Assembly: GCA_010672925.1 (NCBI GenBank) | Contig: JAAHFP010000018.1 | Coordinates: forward strand, 63,946 to 127,945 | Source: Symploca sp. SIO1C2 | GTDB lineage: Bacteria > Cyanobacteriota > Cyanobacteriia > Cyanobacteriales > Coleofasciculaceae | DNA length: 64,000 nt | Direction: 5' to 3' | Shown here: piece after piece, positions 34,767-44,600 of the stretch | How positions within the stretch are numbered: the stretch's first letter is position 1 | Layout of the letters: each line of letters opens with the position of its first letter | Program-made: the position numbers and the translations under genes | Notes under the pieces: generated by a model | Database searches by the model: none | What the model saw: the letters and a program-made list of their open reading frames with translations, nothing else | What the model was told of the DNA's origin: nothing

Positions 34767-35279
34767 ATGCTAACTCTCATAGTCAATAATACCAGTGCTA
34801 GTACCATTACTACTGGTACAGATCCCGATGTACCCTGTAATCCTGTGGTAACAAGAGAATTACTTTTATTATCTAAAACAGGTAAAATCAAAAATGGTGC
34901 AGGCAAGAACAAAGAGGATGTTTTAGGCTTTGAGTACTTGGTTCATGATGACAATAGCCAATGCTGTGAGTATTATCTTGCCAATTCAACCCTAGTGGGC
35001 ATAAAAAAAACAGAACCTGTACCATGTCCTTGCGGTATCAAAGCCATCAAAGATTACAAAATTACCTACGCAGAGGCCATCGAGATCTTCCATTCTCTAA
35101 ATTTTGGGGATACTTTCACCGGCATTAGACTGTCTTGGCCATTAAATCTAGAAACGAGTGAACCTACATGGCATATTGATACTACTTTAGGTCATACTTT
35201 GATTATTGGTGCTAATTCCGGTAAGCCAATCTGTATTTCTCGATACTATCACAGAGAGCTTGACCGAAAGTTAGCTTAA
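34767..35279 (+). CDS. Unrecognised 170-residue protein
   Basis: I do not recognise this protein. It begins with a hydrophobic strand (MLTLIVNNTSAS) without a signal-peptide pattern. It carries a Cys pair and a CPC motif in the middle (NSQCCEYYL, PVPCPCGIKA), and continues with IRLSWPLN and THIDTTLG-like strand segments typical of a compact beta-rich domain. No Shine-Dalgarno sequence is obvious. The gene is the most distal one preceded by TATATGAGTTTT repeats. That promoter is the only evidence linking it to the YcaO, response-regulator and sigma-factor genes. It could be a substrate or effector of that group, but nothing in the sequence proves this. Confidence 0.65.
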   Translation: MLTLIVNNTSASTITTGTDPDVPCNPVVTRELLLLSKTGKIKNGAGKNKEDVLGFEYLVHDDNSQCCEYYLANSTLVGIKKTEPVPCPCGIKAIKDYKITYAEAIEIFHSLNFGDTFTGIRLSWPLNLETSEPTWHIDTTLGHTLIIGANSGKPICISRYYHRELDRKLA

Positions 35280-35286
35280 TTTATTA

Positions 35287-35550
35287 AGTAGACTCAATTC
35301 TAAATTCTAAATTCTAAATTCTCTCAACCCTTACAAGGAGCTCCCAAAATTACAGACATTCAACAAATTCAGCATTAGAGACTCGATGGAACTCCTAAAC
35401 TAAACTAAGCGATCGCATCTTTTGTTATGGTTAATCCCAGAGAAGATGCGATCGCTCGTCATATTGTTTATGACTTCTTTTTGGACTGAAGTCCTACTAC
35501 TGCTTATTACTCATTACTCATTACTCATTACTCATTACTTATTACTCTTC
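35287..35550. repeat. Heptamer arrays (TTCTAAA, CATTACT) between convergent genes
   Basis: TTCTAAA units (about 35298-35322) and CATTACT units (about 35500-35545) flank a short segment with two GCGATCGC sites in inverted surroundings (about 35406-35458). The second array reaches the stop codon region of the minus-strand helicase gene. No gene was seen. Confidence 0.7.
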
Positions 35551-38193
35551 TGGCATAATCGCCCCCTCCAAATTCACCTCACTCCAATCTGCCTGATGCC
35601 AATCCACTCCCGTCAAATCAGCGCCACTCAAATCCGCACCACTCAATTTTGCTCCCATTAACTGAGCATGGTTCAAGTCAGCATTACCTAACTTGGCTCG
35701 ACTTAAATCTGCACCCTTTAACTGCACTTCCTGCAAAATTGCTCCTACCAACTTCGCCTTGTGCAAACTAGCGTTACTCAAATCAGCGCCAGTTAAATCT
35801 GCAATCACTAACTTTGCTCCATCTAGTTGAGCATTTCTCAAATCTGCATTCCGGAGAATTGCACCAATTAAATTCGCATTGCGCAAATCTGCTCCTGCTA
35901 ACTGCGCACCGGCTAAATCGGCATTCTGAAAATTTCTCCCTCCAGTGTCATAGCGCTTCAATAGTTCACTAGTATCGGTTACACCAATTTCCCGTTGGGG
36001 TGGCCGTCGAAAGGTAAAGGTGAAACTATCTCCACTGCGGATTACTCGCCACATCTCCTCATATAAAGGATAAGCTCCTATGCCACTCAACTTCAACCAA
36101 CCCTTGGCTCTAGTTAAGGCGACAAATAATTGGTTTCGTAACTGGAGATTACTGGCATCTTTAGCCACATTATCTAAACCGACGACATACACCATCTCCG
36201 CTTCATTACCTTTAGCGCGGTGGATGCGAGATACGGTAACACCTCCTTCACACCAAAACCGATTAGGGTCTCTTTCTTCTTTTTCTGGTTGGAGGATATT
36301 GCAATCTAGGGCACTGGGGATATATATGTCAAGACCTTGGGAAATTAAAAACTCCGCCACCGCAGTTTCTAGTTGCATTGCCTCGAAACCATTACCTAAG
36401 ACGATTACCAGAATCTCTCGACTCGGCTTGAGTGCATCATAGCGGAGATTGTAGATAATATTTTGGGCTAAAGCTGTTAATTCTGACTGGCGATCGCGAT
36501 AAGCGGTAAACTCAAGAACAGGATGCTTCCATAATTTGGGGACAAGATTGGGAGAATTTTCTGGGGGTCGTTTCAGGGTAATCTGTTGACCAGGGATAAA
36601 TTCCATGGGCAATCGAGTCTGTTGGTTGCCGCTGATGACTTGATAACCAATTGCCTGCCAATCTTCTGCACGGATAATCCCCGTCAACATACCACTCCGC
36701 CGCAGTAAACCCATGCCAATACCGTGGGCTGCTGTTAAAATTGGGCCAGGTGTACGGTAGCACCGGTGCATGATTTCACTTTTTCTAATGCCTCCACTGT
36801 AGTACCCTGTTACCAGATGTCCTAACTCTTCCCCAAATAACTCACTGGCATTGGGAATATTCAGGCTTTCCAAACTTTGAGCCTCATCATAAGCCCAAAT
36901 TAAGCGTCTTTGTTCTGGTTGACTAGAACTAACAGCTCTTAAGGCTTGATATGCTAACCAGTAGAAAGGCTGCTTACCTTCAAACTTGAGATGGTTATCG
37001 ACAATCAGGTCTTGCCCTTCATCAATCAAGATCGCATGGTACAGTTGAGGTATTGTTGCCTCTTTGAGTAACTGAATGCAGACTTCTGCTAAGGCTTCAT
37101 GGGGTTGCTTGCTTTGGGTATCATTAACATTTAAGCGCTTCACACCTACCGCACGGCAAATGGTACTGTAAAGTCCAGGTTGGGATTTCGCACCCCAAGC
37201 ATGAAGGGGGCGCAATTTGGTCTGCTTTGGCTCATACCCCACTTCCCCACCACTGAAGCGACGCAACCATTTATCCAATTGCTTAATGATTTGGTGGTAT
37301 AAGCTACGACTGAAAAAGACTAAAGCAATATCCCAGTCTGGGTGCTTCAGGTGCATATGGGCTGCTTTCTGACACAGTAGTACGGTTTTCCCCGAACCAG
37401 CAATACCTCGAATTCGCTGAGGCCCTGGAGGAATTTCTTTGCCAATATGTTCTTGTTGTAAGTCAAATTCTGAGAGGTGTTGCCTTACTTGCACTAAGAC
37501 ACTACCACGGGTTTGCTGATTTTGTGGGATAATGGCATTAACTGAACGCTGGTGGCGGAAAACTGGAGTGCCACTAATAACGGCTTGTAGCAGTTTCCAC
37601 TGCTCACCATTCAGGTGGCAGCCTTTAATAATAGGAGTAGTTGTCTCAATTAGCTTGAGTAGAGAACCATTCAATGGTCGTTGACTTATTACCTTGGGTT
37701 GACCCTGAATTTGGTCTCGAAAAATAATTGGGGGACAGCTAGGAAGTTGGTAGAAACCTTGTTGATACCATTGTTCCTCGGTAATTAAAGGTAGACAAAC
37801 TAGGGCACGACCATGTACTCTACGACGTAGAGAAGGTTCGCGATCGCAATACCCCAGTAAAGCAAATAGCTGATGTTCTGCTTGTTGGTAGGGGTTGCTG
37901 CTGGTAGTGTAGAAGTTTTGGAACTCCCAACTATGACCAGTAATTGCCAGAATCTGGTCAATGGTAACAGCTTTGATTTCAATGACAATCAAACCTAGTT
38001 GAGCATCTGCTATCAGGATATCAGGCTCTTTGCGGTACTTACCCACTTTCGAGAAAATCGGATAGCGCCAGTAACCCAGACATTCCCTAGGAGTAAAGGC
38101 ACGGTTAACCGCCTCCCAAACCAACTGTTCCGCTGCTTCTCCACCTTTGCCGATGGGCTCAGTCGTAATAAATTTGCGGCTTTGATTGCTCAT
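35542..38193 (-). CDS. NERD nuclease-related domain, SF1 (UvrD/Rep-like) helicase and pentapeptide-repeat fusion
   Basis: The 883-residue protein starts with a NERD domain (about 20-140; EPDILIADAQLGLIVIEIKA resembles the D-ExK nuclease core). A superfamily 1 helicase follows, with Walker A GIAGSGKTVLL near 261, Walker B LIDEGQDL near 391, and the C-terminal motifs SRIHRAKGNEAEMVYV and VALTRAKGWL. Residues about 750-880 are some 25 pentapeptide repeats (A(D/N)LxxA), predicted to form a right-handed quadrilateral beta helix. NERD-helicase pairs occur in DNA repair and plasmid settings and in some defence loci. A pentapeptide tail can mimic DNA or mediate binding, but its role here is unknown. 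The gene stands alone between repeat regions. Confidence 0.88.
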   Translation of the reverse strand: MSNQSRKFITTEPIGKGGEAAEQLVWEAVNRAFTPRECLGYWRYPIFSKVGKYRKEPDILIADAQLGLIVIEIKAVTIDQILAITGHSWEFQNFYTTSSNPYQQAEHQLFALLGYCDREPSLRRRVHGRALVCLPLITEEQWYQQGFYQLPSCPPIIFRDQIQGQPKVISQRPLNGSLLKLIETTTPIIKGCHLNGEQWKLLQAVISGTPVFRHQRSVNAIIPQNQQTRGSVLVQVRQHLSEFDLQQEHIGKEIPPGPQRIRGIAGSGKTVLLCQKAAHMHLKHPDWDIALVFFSRSLYHQIIKQLDKWLRRFSGGEVGYEPKQTKLRPLHAWGAKSQPGLYSTICRAVGVKRLNVNDTQSKQPHEALAEVCIQLLKEATIPQLYHAILIDEGQDLIVDNHLKFEGKQPFYWLAYQALRAVSSSQPEQRRLIWAYDEAQSLESLNIPNASELFGEELGHLVTGYYSGGIRKSEIMHRCYRTPGPILTAAHGIGMGLLRRSGMLTGIIRAEDWQAIGYQVISGNQQTRLPMEFIPGQQITLKRPPENSPNLVPKLWKHPVLEFTAYRDRQSELTALAQNIIYNLRYDALKPSREILVIVLGNGFEAMQLETAVAEFLISQGLDIYIPSALDCNILQPEKEERDPNRFWCEGGVTVSRIHRAKGNEAEMVYVVGLDNVAKDASNLQLRNQLFVALTRAKGWLKLSGIGAYPLYEEMWRVIRSGDSFTFTFRRPPQREIGVTDTSELLKRYDTGGRNFQNADLAGAQLAGADLRNANLIGAILRNADLRNAQLDGAKLVIADLTGADLSNASLHKAKLVGAILQEVQLKGADLSRAKLGNADLNHAQLMGAKLSGADLSGADLTGVDWHQADWSEVNLEGAIMPEE

Positions 38194-38227
38194 TACTCCT
38201 TGGTTATTCGTTATTTGTTATTTGTTA

Positions 38228-38470
38228 TAGCAGTCGCCAGGATGGTTAAGACATTCTCATGAACAAGGGGCTTAAGCCCCTTGTCCTAATCACCTTGGCA
38301 GTTGCTATATTTGTTATTTGATTTCTTGACAAACAACTAATATCAAGTTCAGTTGAATACTTACACTTCGGTGGCAATGAGGCAGGAGGCAGGAGGCAGG
38401 AGGCAGGAGGGAAGAAAGAAAGTTGCAAGGGAGAAGGGAACTATAACTGTTTATCCGAACTTGATATAAC
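38228..38470. mobile_element. Two hairpin elements upstream of the helicase gene
   Basis: The first, 38228-38310, has imperfect ends (TAGCARTCGCCA) and a perfect 22-bp central palindrome around GGGGCTTAAGCCCC. The second, about 38337-38470, has TATCAAGTTC-type ends and internal GGCAGGA heptamers (38380-38410). Its GGTTGAATACTTACACTTCGG-like end also occurs near 41192 and 59218. No coding capacity. Confidence 0.5.
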
Positions 38471-38518
38471 AACCAAAACAAATAACACAAAATCCCTGTG
38501 CTTTAGCCGGGGGATAAC

Positions 38519-38758
38519 TTAACGGCTAAGGTTTGATTTAAACGACTCCTCTTTTTGCGCCGCTTCCCAGATAACCCCTCTCAACCACTTTCCTCTCTCT
38601 TCCACCGGAAGTGCCTTAAGCCAGAGTGTAACACTCTCTGGTAGCTTGACACAGACTGGAGTTTTGGATAGCTTTTCCCCTGGGGGAAGTTCTTCCCCGA
38701 TTAACTTATATTGGTACTTCTTAAATTCTTTGGTCTGTTTTGGCTTAGGATTGGGCAT
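38519..38758 (-). CDS. Small basic hypothetical protein (79 residues)
   Basis: The protein has a Lys/Pro-rich start (PNPKPKQTKEFKKYQ) and a conserved-looking C-terminal part. There VCVKLPESVTLWLKALP and an amphipathic helix (RGVIWEAAQKEE) resemble the strand-helix-helix order of ribbon-helix-helix proteins. I recall similar small proteins in many cyanobacterial genomes, often near mobile elements, without an assigned role. The gene is monocistronic. DNA binding is a guess. Confidence 0.55.
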   Translation of the reverse strand: MPNPKPKQTKEFKKYQYKLIGEELPPGEKLSKTPVCVKLPESVTLWLKALPVEERGKWLRGVIWEAAQKEESFKSNLSR

Positions 38759-38813
38759 TTCAGGTATCTTACTCTTCCCTTTTTATGTTAACCCGGTATA
38801 TCGTAATTAGATT

Positions 38814-38851
38814 AAATCTAAAATCTAAAATCTAAAATCTAAAATCTAAAA
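38814..38851. repeat. AAATCTA heptamer array
   Basis: Five consecutive AAATCTA units lie between the 38519 gene and the DUF4342 gene. Confidence 0.85.
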
Positions 38852-38938
38852 TTGGTTTGTATAGTAAGATTTTGGTTAAGTAGAAATATTCCGGAACCGC
38901 ATTAAAACGCAGTATCAATATCTACGGAGAATCAGCCA

Positions 38939-39280
38939 ATGAACGAACAAGTAGATCCCAAAGACAGTACAGTAGGTCAGACTCAAGCTGAATCAACTCC
39001 GATAGAACCGGAAGTTGAACCTGTAACCAGGGTCAGTGTGGAAGAATTTAAAATTAGCGGCGATAATCTGATTGCCAAGGTTAAAGAACTGATTGACCAA
39101 GGTAACCTGCGTCGCATTATTATCAAAAATAAAGAGGGACAGATCTTACTGGAGATTCCTCTAACGGTAGGAGTCGTAGGTGGCTTATTTGGTGTCACTG
39201 TATTCCCCTTCATTGCTGCCCTCGCAGCAATTGGAGCATTAGTGGTTCAGTTGACGATAGTGGTTGAAAAGAAGGATTAA
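38939..39280 (+). CDS. DUF4342 family protein
   Basis: The 113-residue protein has a charged N-terminal 40 residues. DUF4342 follows, with VSVEEFKISGDNLIAKVKEL as a helix and GNLRRIIIKNKEGQILLEIP as a beta hairpin. A hydrophobic stretch (VGVVGGLFGVTVFPFIAALA) then probably inserts in or associates with the membrane. In other bacteria the domain is often next to a DUF4097 or PspC-type envelope protein. Here it stands alone. A GGAG site precedes the ATG. Function is unknown. Confidence 0.8.
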   Translation: MNEQVDPKDSTVGQTQAESTPIEPEVEPVTRVSVEEFKISGDNLIAKVKELIDQGNLRRIIIKNKEGQILLEIPLTVGVVGGLFGVTVFPFIAALAAIGALVVQLTIVVEKKD

Positions 39281-39312
39281 GTAGCAATTGAATGTAGGGG
39301 CGCACCGATGTG

Positions 39313-39749
39313 CATTGGTGTCAACTTAAGCTGGGGATAGCTTAACGACTAGCTTCCACACCCACCCAGAACTCAAGTTCTGGGCTAATAGCTCAAGTCC
39401 ACTCAAGTGGACTGAAGATTTTAGGGAAAATTGAGTCATCTTTAGATGACTTGAGCTATTAGCCTTGGATTTGAAGATACTGTTGGCGAATTGATGTGGG
39501 GTTTGACCCCTCCCCAAACCCCTCTCCTCTTAGGGGAGGGGCTTTCCGGCTCCCCCTTCCCTTGCAGGGAAGGGGGTTGGGGGGTTAGGTCAACAATTGT
39601 TGGACAAAGCGCGAAAAGTCTTGAAAAATCAGTAATTGAGCGCGGTGAGGGGTAAGACCCTCTCTTCGTTCGCCAACAGTATCTTTGAATCCAAGGTGGG
39701 TTAGGTCATCAACTAGCCAGCTATATCTAAGCTTAAGTTGACACCAATG
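39313..39749. mobile_element. MITE (437 bp), TIR CATTGGTGTCAACTTAAG
   Basis: The 18-bp ends are perfect inverted repeats identical to those at 25926-26130. The inner 180 bp next to the left end match that element, including its three palindromes. The remaining part adds a CCCCTCCCC/GGGGAGGGG hairpin region and shows no coding capacity. Confidence 0.8.
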
Positions 39750-39824
39750 ACAGATGTACCCCCTCTGTGTAACTACCCCTCCCCAACACTCCCCTTTTCA
39801 AGGGGGGACTAAGGGGTAATTCTA

Positions 39825-40379
39825 TTAAAAACTTGTTTGCAACTTATCCAGAGTCGCTAGTACTTCCATACTATGAATTACGGGTTGCACACCGAGAAAT
39901 GTCTGCCGTAAGATACCGTCTGGATCAATAATATAAGTATGACGTAGAGAAAAGAATCTCATCCAAGAACCATAAGCCTTGCTCACTTTGCCATTTGTAT
40001 CAGCTAAAAGAGGAAATTTCAGTCCCTCTGAATCACAAAATTCGGCATGAGAATCTACATCATCAACACTAACCCCCAAAATCTGCGCATTTCTGTCTTG
40101 GTATTGGGGCAAGTCTTGCTGAAAGCGTTGAGCTTCTATGGTACAACCGGAGGTGAAGTCTTTGGGATAGAAGTAAAGCACTACCCACTTACCTCGATAA
40201 TCCCCCAGGGAAATCTCACCATCGCCAGTATTGGTAGGCAAGGTAAACTCCGGGGCAGGTTCATTAATGGGAGGTTGTTTACCACCTAGGGCATTGGCAT
40301 CAGGGGCAAAATTTAGCCAACTGACGAAGGCGAGACAACTAGCGAAGAGAATGCTGAAGAAAGTGCGGCGGGAAATCAT
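39825..40379 (-). CDS. Exported peroxiredoxin (BCP/PrxQ-like)
   Basis: The 184-residue protein begins with a twin-arginine-like signal (SRRTFFSILFASCLAFVSWL) ending near ANA-LGG, so it should act in the periplasm or thylakoid lumen. The AhpC/TSA domain carries the peroxidatic Cys79 in DFTSGCTIEA, with Thr76 in place and the usual FYPKD. A resolving Cys five residues later, as in classical PrxQ, is absent. Cys115 (EFCDSEGL) is the only other candidate outside the signal. It reduces peroxides with thiol reductants. It is followed by a CCCCTT/AAGGGG hairpin that may end transcription. Confidence 0.88.
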   Translation of the reverse strand: MISRRTFFSILFASCLAFVSWLNFAPDANALGGKQPPINEPAPEFTLPTNTGDGEISLGDYRGKWVVLYFYPKDFTSGCTIEAQRFQQDLPQYQDRNAQILGVSVDDVDSHAEFCDSEGLKFPLLADTNGKVSKAYGSWMRFFSLRHTYIIDPDGILRQTFLGVQPVIHSMEVLATLDKLQTSF

Positions 40380-40735
40380 AAGTGAGAATTGTAAACTTTG
40401 TACTTTACATAAGTTTACAATCTTTTAATCGAGGAATGGGGAATGCGATCAACGACTTGCCCATATCTCGGCTTGTTTCCGAAAAGGTTTCAGCCTTAGA
40501 GTATAGCGCAATTCAAAATTCAAAATTCAAAATTCAAAATTTGCCGGACTCCGTCCCGCTGCGCTAACGCTTTGCTGCTACGCACCATGCTTTGCAAATG
40601 CTCACCATGCTACGCTTTCCAAAATTCAAAAATGGGCCATGAGTAGGTTTCAGGCTTTATTAATTTCCTAACCATAGCGCGTAGCGCTATAAGAATCGGT
40701 ACAATTGCTACTAGACCCAGATTGGTCAAAATTCC
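40380..40735. repeat. Intergenic heptamers and palindromes
   Basis: AATTCAA heptamers (about 40509-40543), GCTACGC/GCGTAGC-type palindromic pieces (40555-40620) and the ATAGCGCGTAGCGCTATA palindrome near 40675 fill most of this gap. No gene was seen. Confidence 0.6.
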
Positions 40736-41182
40736 ATGTCGTTCAACAACCCACCTTCAAGTCTTTGGGTAAGATGGCTCTTTGTTGCATCTGCAAGCTT
40801 TATCCTGTTTGGTCTATTCTTAGTAGTTGCTCCCACTATAGCTCGCCAAGGCTTCTCCCTTCTTATCTATTCCTCGCCATCAAGACTCAATACCTTTGGC
40901 ACTGAGCAGATTCGATATGTCTCCTTAGCACATGCTGTCATTGGAGGTATCATGGTTGGATGGGGTGCTGCCTTGCTACTCATCACTCGTGAACTCGTTG
41001 CTAAAGGTAACCGCCTAGGCTGGCAGCTACTTGCTATATCCCTCGGTTCATGGTTCATCCCAGATACCACCTACTCTTTGTTGTCTGGATACTGGCAAAA
41101 CGCTGTTCTCAACCTTGTTTTTCTCTCTATATTTGCAGTACCTCTTTGGGCTATACACAAACACTTTTACAGTAATGTCTAA
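40736..41182 (+). CDS. Four-helix membrane protein, unknown
   Basis: The 148-residue protein has four predicted membrane segments: around FVASASFILFGLFLVVA, AHAVIGGIMVGWGAALLL, QLLAISLGSWFIPDTTYSLL and NAVLNLVFLSIFAVPLWAI. The layout resembles small DoxX-like or DUF-type bacterial membrane proteins, but I could not place the family. It is monocistronic, preceded and followed by repeat DNA. Confidence 0.6.
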   Translation: MSFNNPPSSLWVRWLFVASASFILFGLFLVVAPTIARQGFSLLIYSSPSRLNTFGTEQIRYVSLAHAVIGGIMVGWGAALLLITRELVAKGNRLGWQLLAISLGSWFIPDTTYSLLSGYWQNAVLNLVFLSIFAVPLWAIHKHFYSNV

Positions 41183-41283
41183 TATCAAGTTTGGTTGAAT
41201 ACTTATCATTCAGGCTGACCGAGAGACGCGGGGACGTGGGGACGCGGAGAATTTTTACCGTAAGCGATTAGACGGACATGGTG

Positions 41284-41653
41284 CATTGGTGTCAAAACAA
41301 TTCAAAATTCAAAATTATCAATTCAAAATTGAAGACAATTAGTGGGGGCTTGTACCCACCACTAATTGAAGACCACCAAATCAAAGATTTTGGTGGGGGC
41401 TTGTACCCAGAATTAATCAATTCAAAATTATCTTTTCCTACATTTTGAATTTTGCATTTTGAATTTTGAATTCAAAAAATGCTCAACTTAAGCTACAACC
41501 ATTGCCGATTGAGGCTTTAGAGACGTTCTACTTCAATTGAGTGGGTAGCGTTACCCTACCTGATTAACAGTCAAAAGAGCCAGCGACAGCAGCATTCTCT
41601 TGCTCCTCTGCTCCCCATACTTCGAGCGTTTTCAGCTTAAGTTGACACCAATG
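41284..41653. mobile_element. MITE-like element (370 bp), TIR CATTGGTGTCAA...
   Basis: The right end 41636-41653 is the perfect 18-bp repeat of the family. The left end matches only for CATTGGTGTCAA before AATTCAA heptamers begin. Inside are heptamers and two copies of a GGGGGCTTGTACCCA segment. No gene. Confidence 0.65.
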
Positions 41654-41697
41654 TCACCCCTACAGCCAATGATCGACTTTTTGTATCGCATTTCCGA

Positions 41698-44600
41698 TTA
41701 AGAAATACCAACATTGCTGATATCTCCAGCTGCATTAATATTAATGTTAGTACTCCCACCACTAAGATTCATCTGACTTTGGTTGCCTTCCACACTGACA
41801 TTACTAATCTGACTAATCCTTTCCTGGGCTTCTGCTTTAACTTCATCCCATCCCTGTTGAGGCATACCCTTACCTCCGTGGAGTAATGCAACCGGAAAAT
41901 CTTCTGTGGCAAAGTCAAAGAAAGGAGTTTGCTCAGCTTGACATAGTTGCTTGGCACTTTCGGGAACAGTTTTTCCTACATAGTTCATCAAATTAGAAAC
42001 CGTCACCACCTGATCTCCTGGTTGATTAGCTGCACCTTGTAAGGCTTCCAGGAAATGGAAGGTGTAGATGCTCATCTTACCATCAGGGCGAATCCAAGAT
42101 TGTTGTTCTCCTGTAGATGAAGTAAATACGGCTCTTCCTGTACCTTGTTTGAGTTTGTCGATTAATTCTTTGGGTAAGGCAGTGGGGAGAAAATTATTGG
42201 GTAATCGTAGAGACGTTGCATGCAACGTCTCTACAGGTGTATTTTTCGCCGTAGCCATACCCGCAGCATGACAACTATCGATAATTACCAGTAATCTTTG
42301 GGCTGGAATTTGTCGCAGTGCCTCTGTAAATGTGTCGGCTGGTAAAGCGGAGTTGGGAATATCAAAAGGTTCGACATCGTGGGGAATTAGGTAGTATTTT
42401 CCGGTAGCATTGTCTAACCAACCATGACCGGAATAGTAAACAAAGACGGTAGCTTCTGAATCGGCAGCAGCTTGTTGTTGAAGCCAGTTTAAGTTAGATA
42501 ATATCGATTCTTTGGTTGCGATCGCATCGTTGAGTAGACGTAGATGTTGTTCATCATCGACGTAGCCACATAAATTAGAGTCTGTGAGGAGAGATTTGAG
42601 GGCTAGAGTATCTTTAACTGTAACAGGAAGTGACCATTGAGGGTAGGCTGACTCACCGACACCAATGAGCAAGGCATAGTTGTGGGAGAGAGTTTTGGGC
42701 ATGGTAAGTCTAGAAGTCGGCCTATAATATTGACAGCTTTGTTGGATGGTTTGCAGCGCTGTGAGAACTTGCTTGAGAGTAGCTCCACTATTTACTGTAA
42801 CAAAGTTATGATCTTGCAGTTTTTTAATTAGTTGATGAATAGCAGTATCTGAGCCAATTTTTCCTAGAGCATATGCTGCACTCCCACGCACCACAGAGTT
42901 GAAATCTTCTAGAGTATTAATTAAAGCAGTAACCGCAGCATCCGAGCCAATTTTTCCTAAAGCATATGCCGCACTCACACGCACTTCATAGTTGAAGTCT
43001 TTTAGAGCATTAATTAGAGCAGGAACCGCAGTAAACGCAGCATCTGATCTAATTTTTCCTAGAGCATATGCTGCACTCACACGTATCTCATAGTTGAAGT
43101 CTTTTAGAGTATTAATTAGAGCAGGAACCGCAATATCGGAATCAATTTTCTCCAAAGCATTTACTGTACTCAAACGAACCTTATATTCGGAGTCTTCTAA
43201 GGCATTAATTAGGGCAGGAACCGCAGTATTTGAACCAATTTTTCCTAAAGCATTTGCTGCACTCAAACGAACCTTATATTCGGAGTCTTCTAAGGCATTA
43301 ATTAGGGCAGGAACCGCAGTATTTGAACCAATTTTTCCTAAAGCGTCTGCCGTTATCTCACGCATCTCATAATCGAAGTCTTCTAGGGCATTCATTAGAG
43401 CAGTCACTGCAATATTTGAGCCAATTTTTCCTAAGGTTTTTGCCGCCATCTCACGCACTTCATCGTCAGAGTCTTCTAGGGCATAAATTAGAGCATTAAC
43501 TGCAATATCTGAACCATTTTTTCCTAGAGCCTCTGTTGCTTTGAGACGTACATTATAATCGGAGTATTTTAGGCAATTAATTAGAGCAAGAACCGCAACA
43601 TCAGAATCAATTTTGCCTAGAAGCTCTACCGACTTTATACGTACCTCATAGTCGGAGTGTTTTAGGCAATTAATTAGGGCAGGAACCGCAACATCAGAAT
43701 CAATTTTGCCTAGAAGCTCTACCGATTTTATCCGGACACAGTCTCCGGAGTGTTCTAAGGCATTAGTTAGAACAGGAATAGCAGCGATAGAACCAATTTT
43801 TCCTAGAGCAAATGCTGCATTCAAACGTACATAAGAGTAGGATTCTTTTAGAGCATTAATTAGAGCAGGAATAGCAGCGATAGAACCAATTTCACCTAGG
43901 ACTTCAGCTGCATTACCACGTACCTCATAGTTAGAGTGTTCTAAGGCATGAATTAGAGAGGTAACGGCAACATCAGAACCAATTTTTCCTAAAGCATCTG
44001 CTGCACTCCGACGCACCTCATAGTTAGAGTGATCTAAGACTTTAATTAAAGCAGTAACAGCAACATCAGAACCAATTTTTCTTAAAGCATCTACCGCACT
44101 CCAACGCACCTGATAGTTGAAGTCTTCTAGGAGTTTAATTAAGGCAGTGACAGCAGCATCTGAGCCAATTTCACCTAAAGCATATGCTGTACTCCTACGA
44201 ACCTCATAGCTGGAGTCTCCTAGAAGTTTAATTAAGGCACTAACAGCAACATCAGAACCAATTTTTCCTAAAGCATATGCTGTACTCCTACGCACCTCAT
44301 AGTTTGAGTCTTCTAGGACTTCAATTAAGGCAGTAACAGCAGCATCTGAGCCAATTTTTCCTAAAGCATCTACCGCACTCCAACGCACCTCATAGTTTGA
44401 GTCTTCCAGGACTTCAATTAAGGCACTAACAGCAGTATCTGAGCCAATTTCACCTAAAGCATATGCTGTACTCCTACGCACCTCATCATAGTTCGAGTCT
44501 CCCAGGACTTTAATTAAGGCACTAACAGCAGTATCTGAGCCAATTTCACCTAAAGCATATGCTGTACTCCTACGCACCTCATCGTAGTTCGAGTCTCCCA

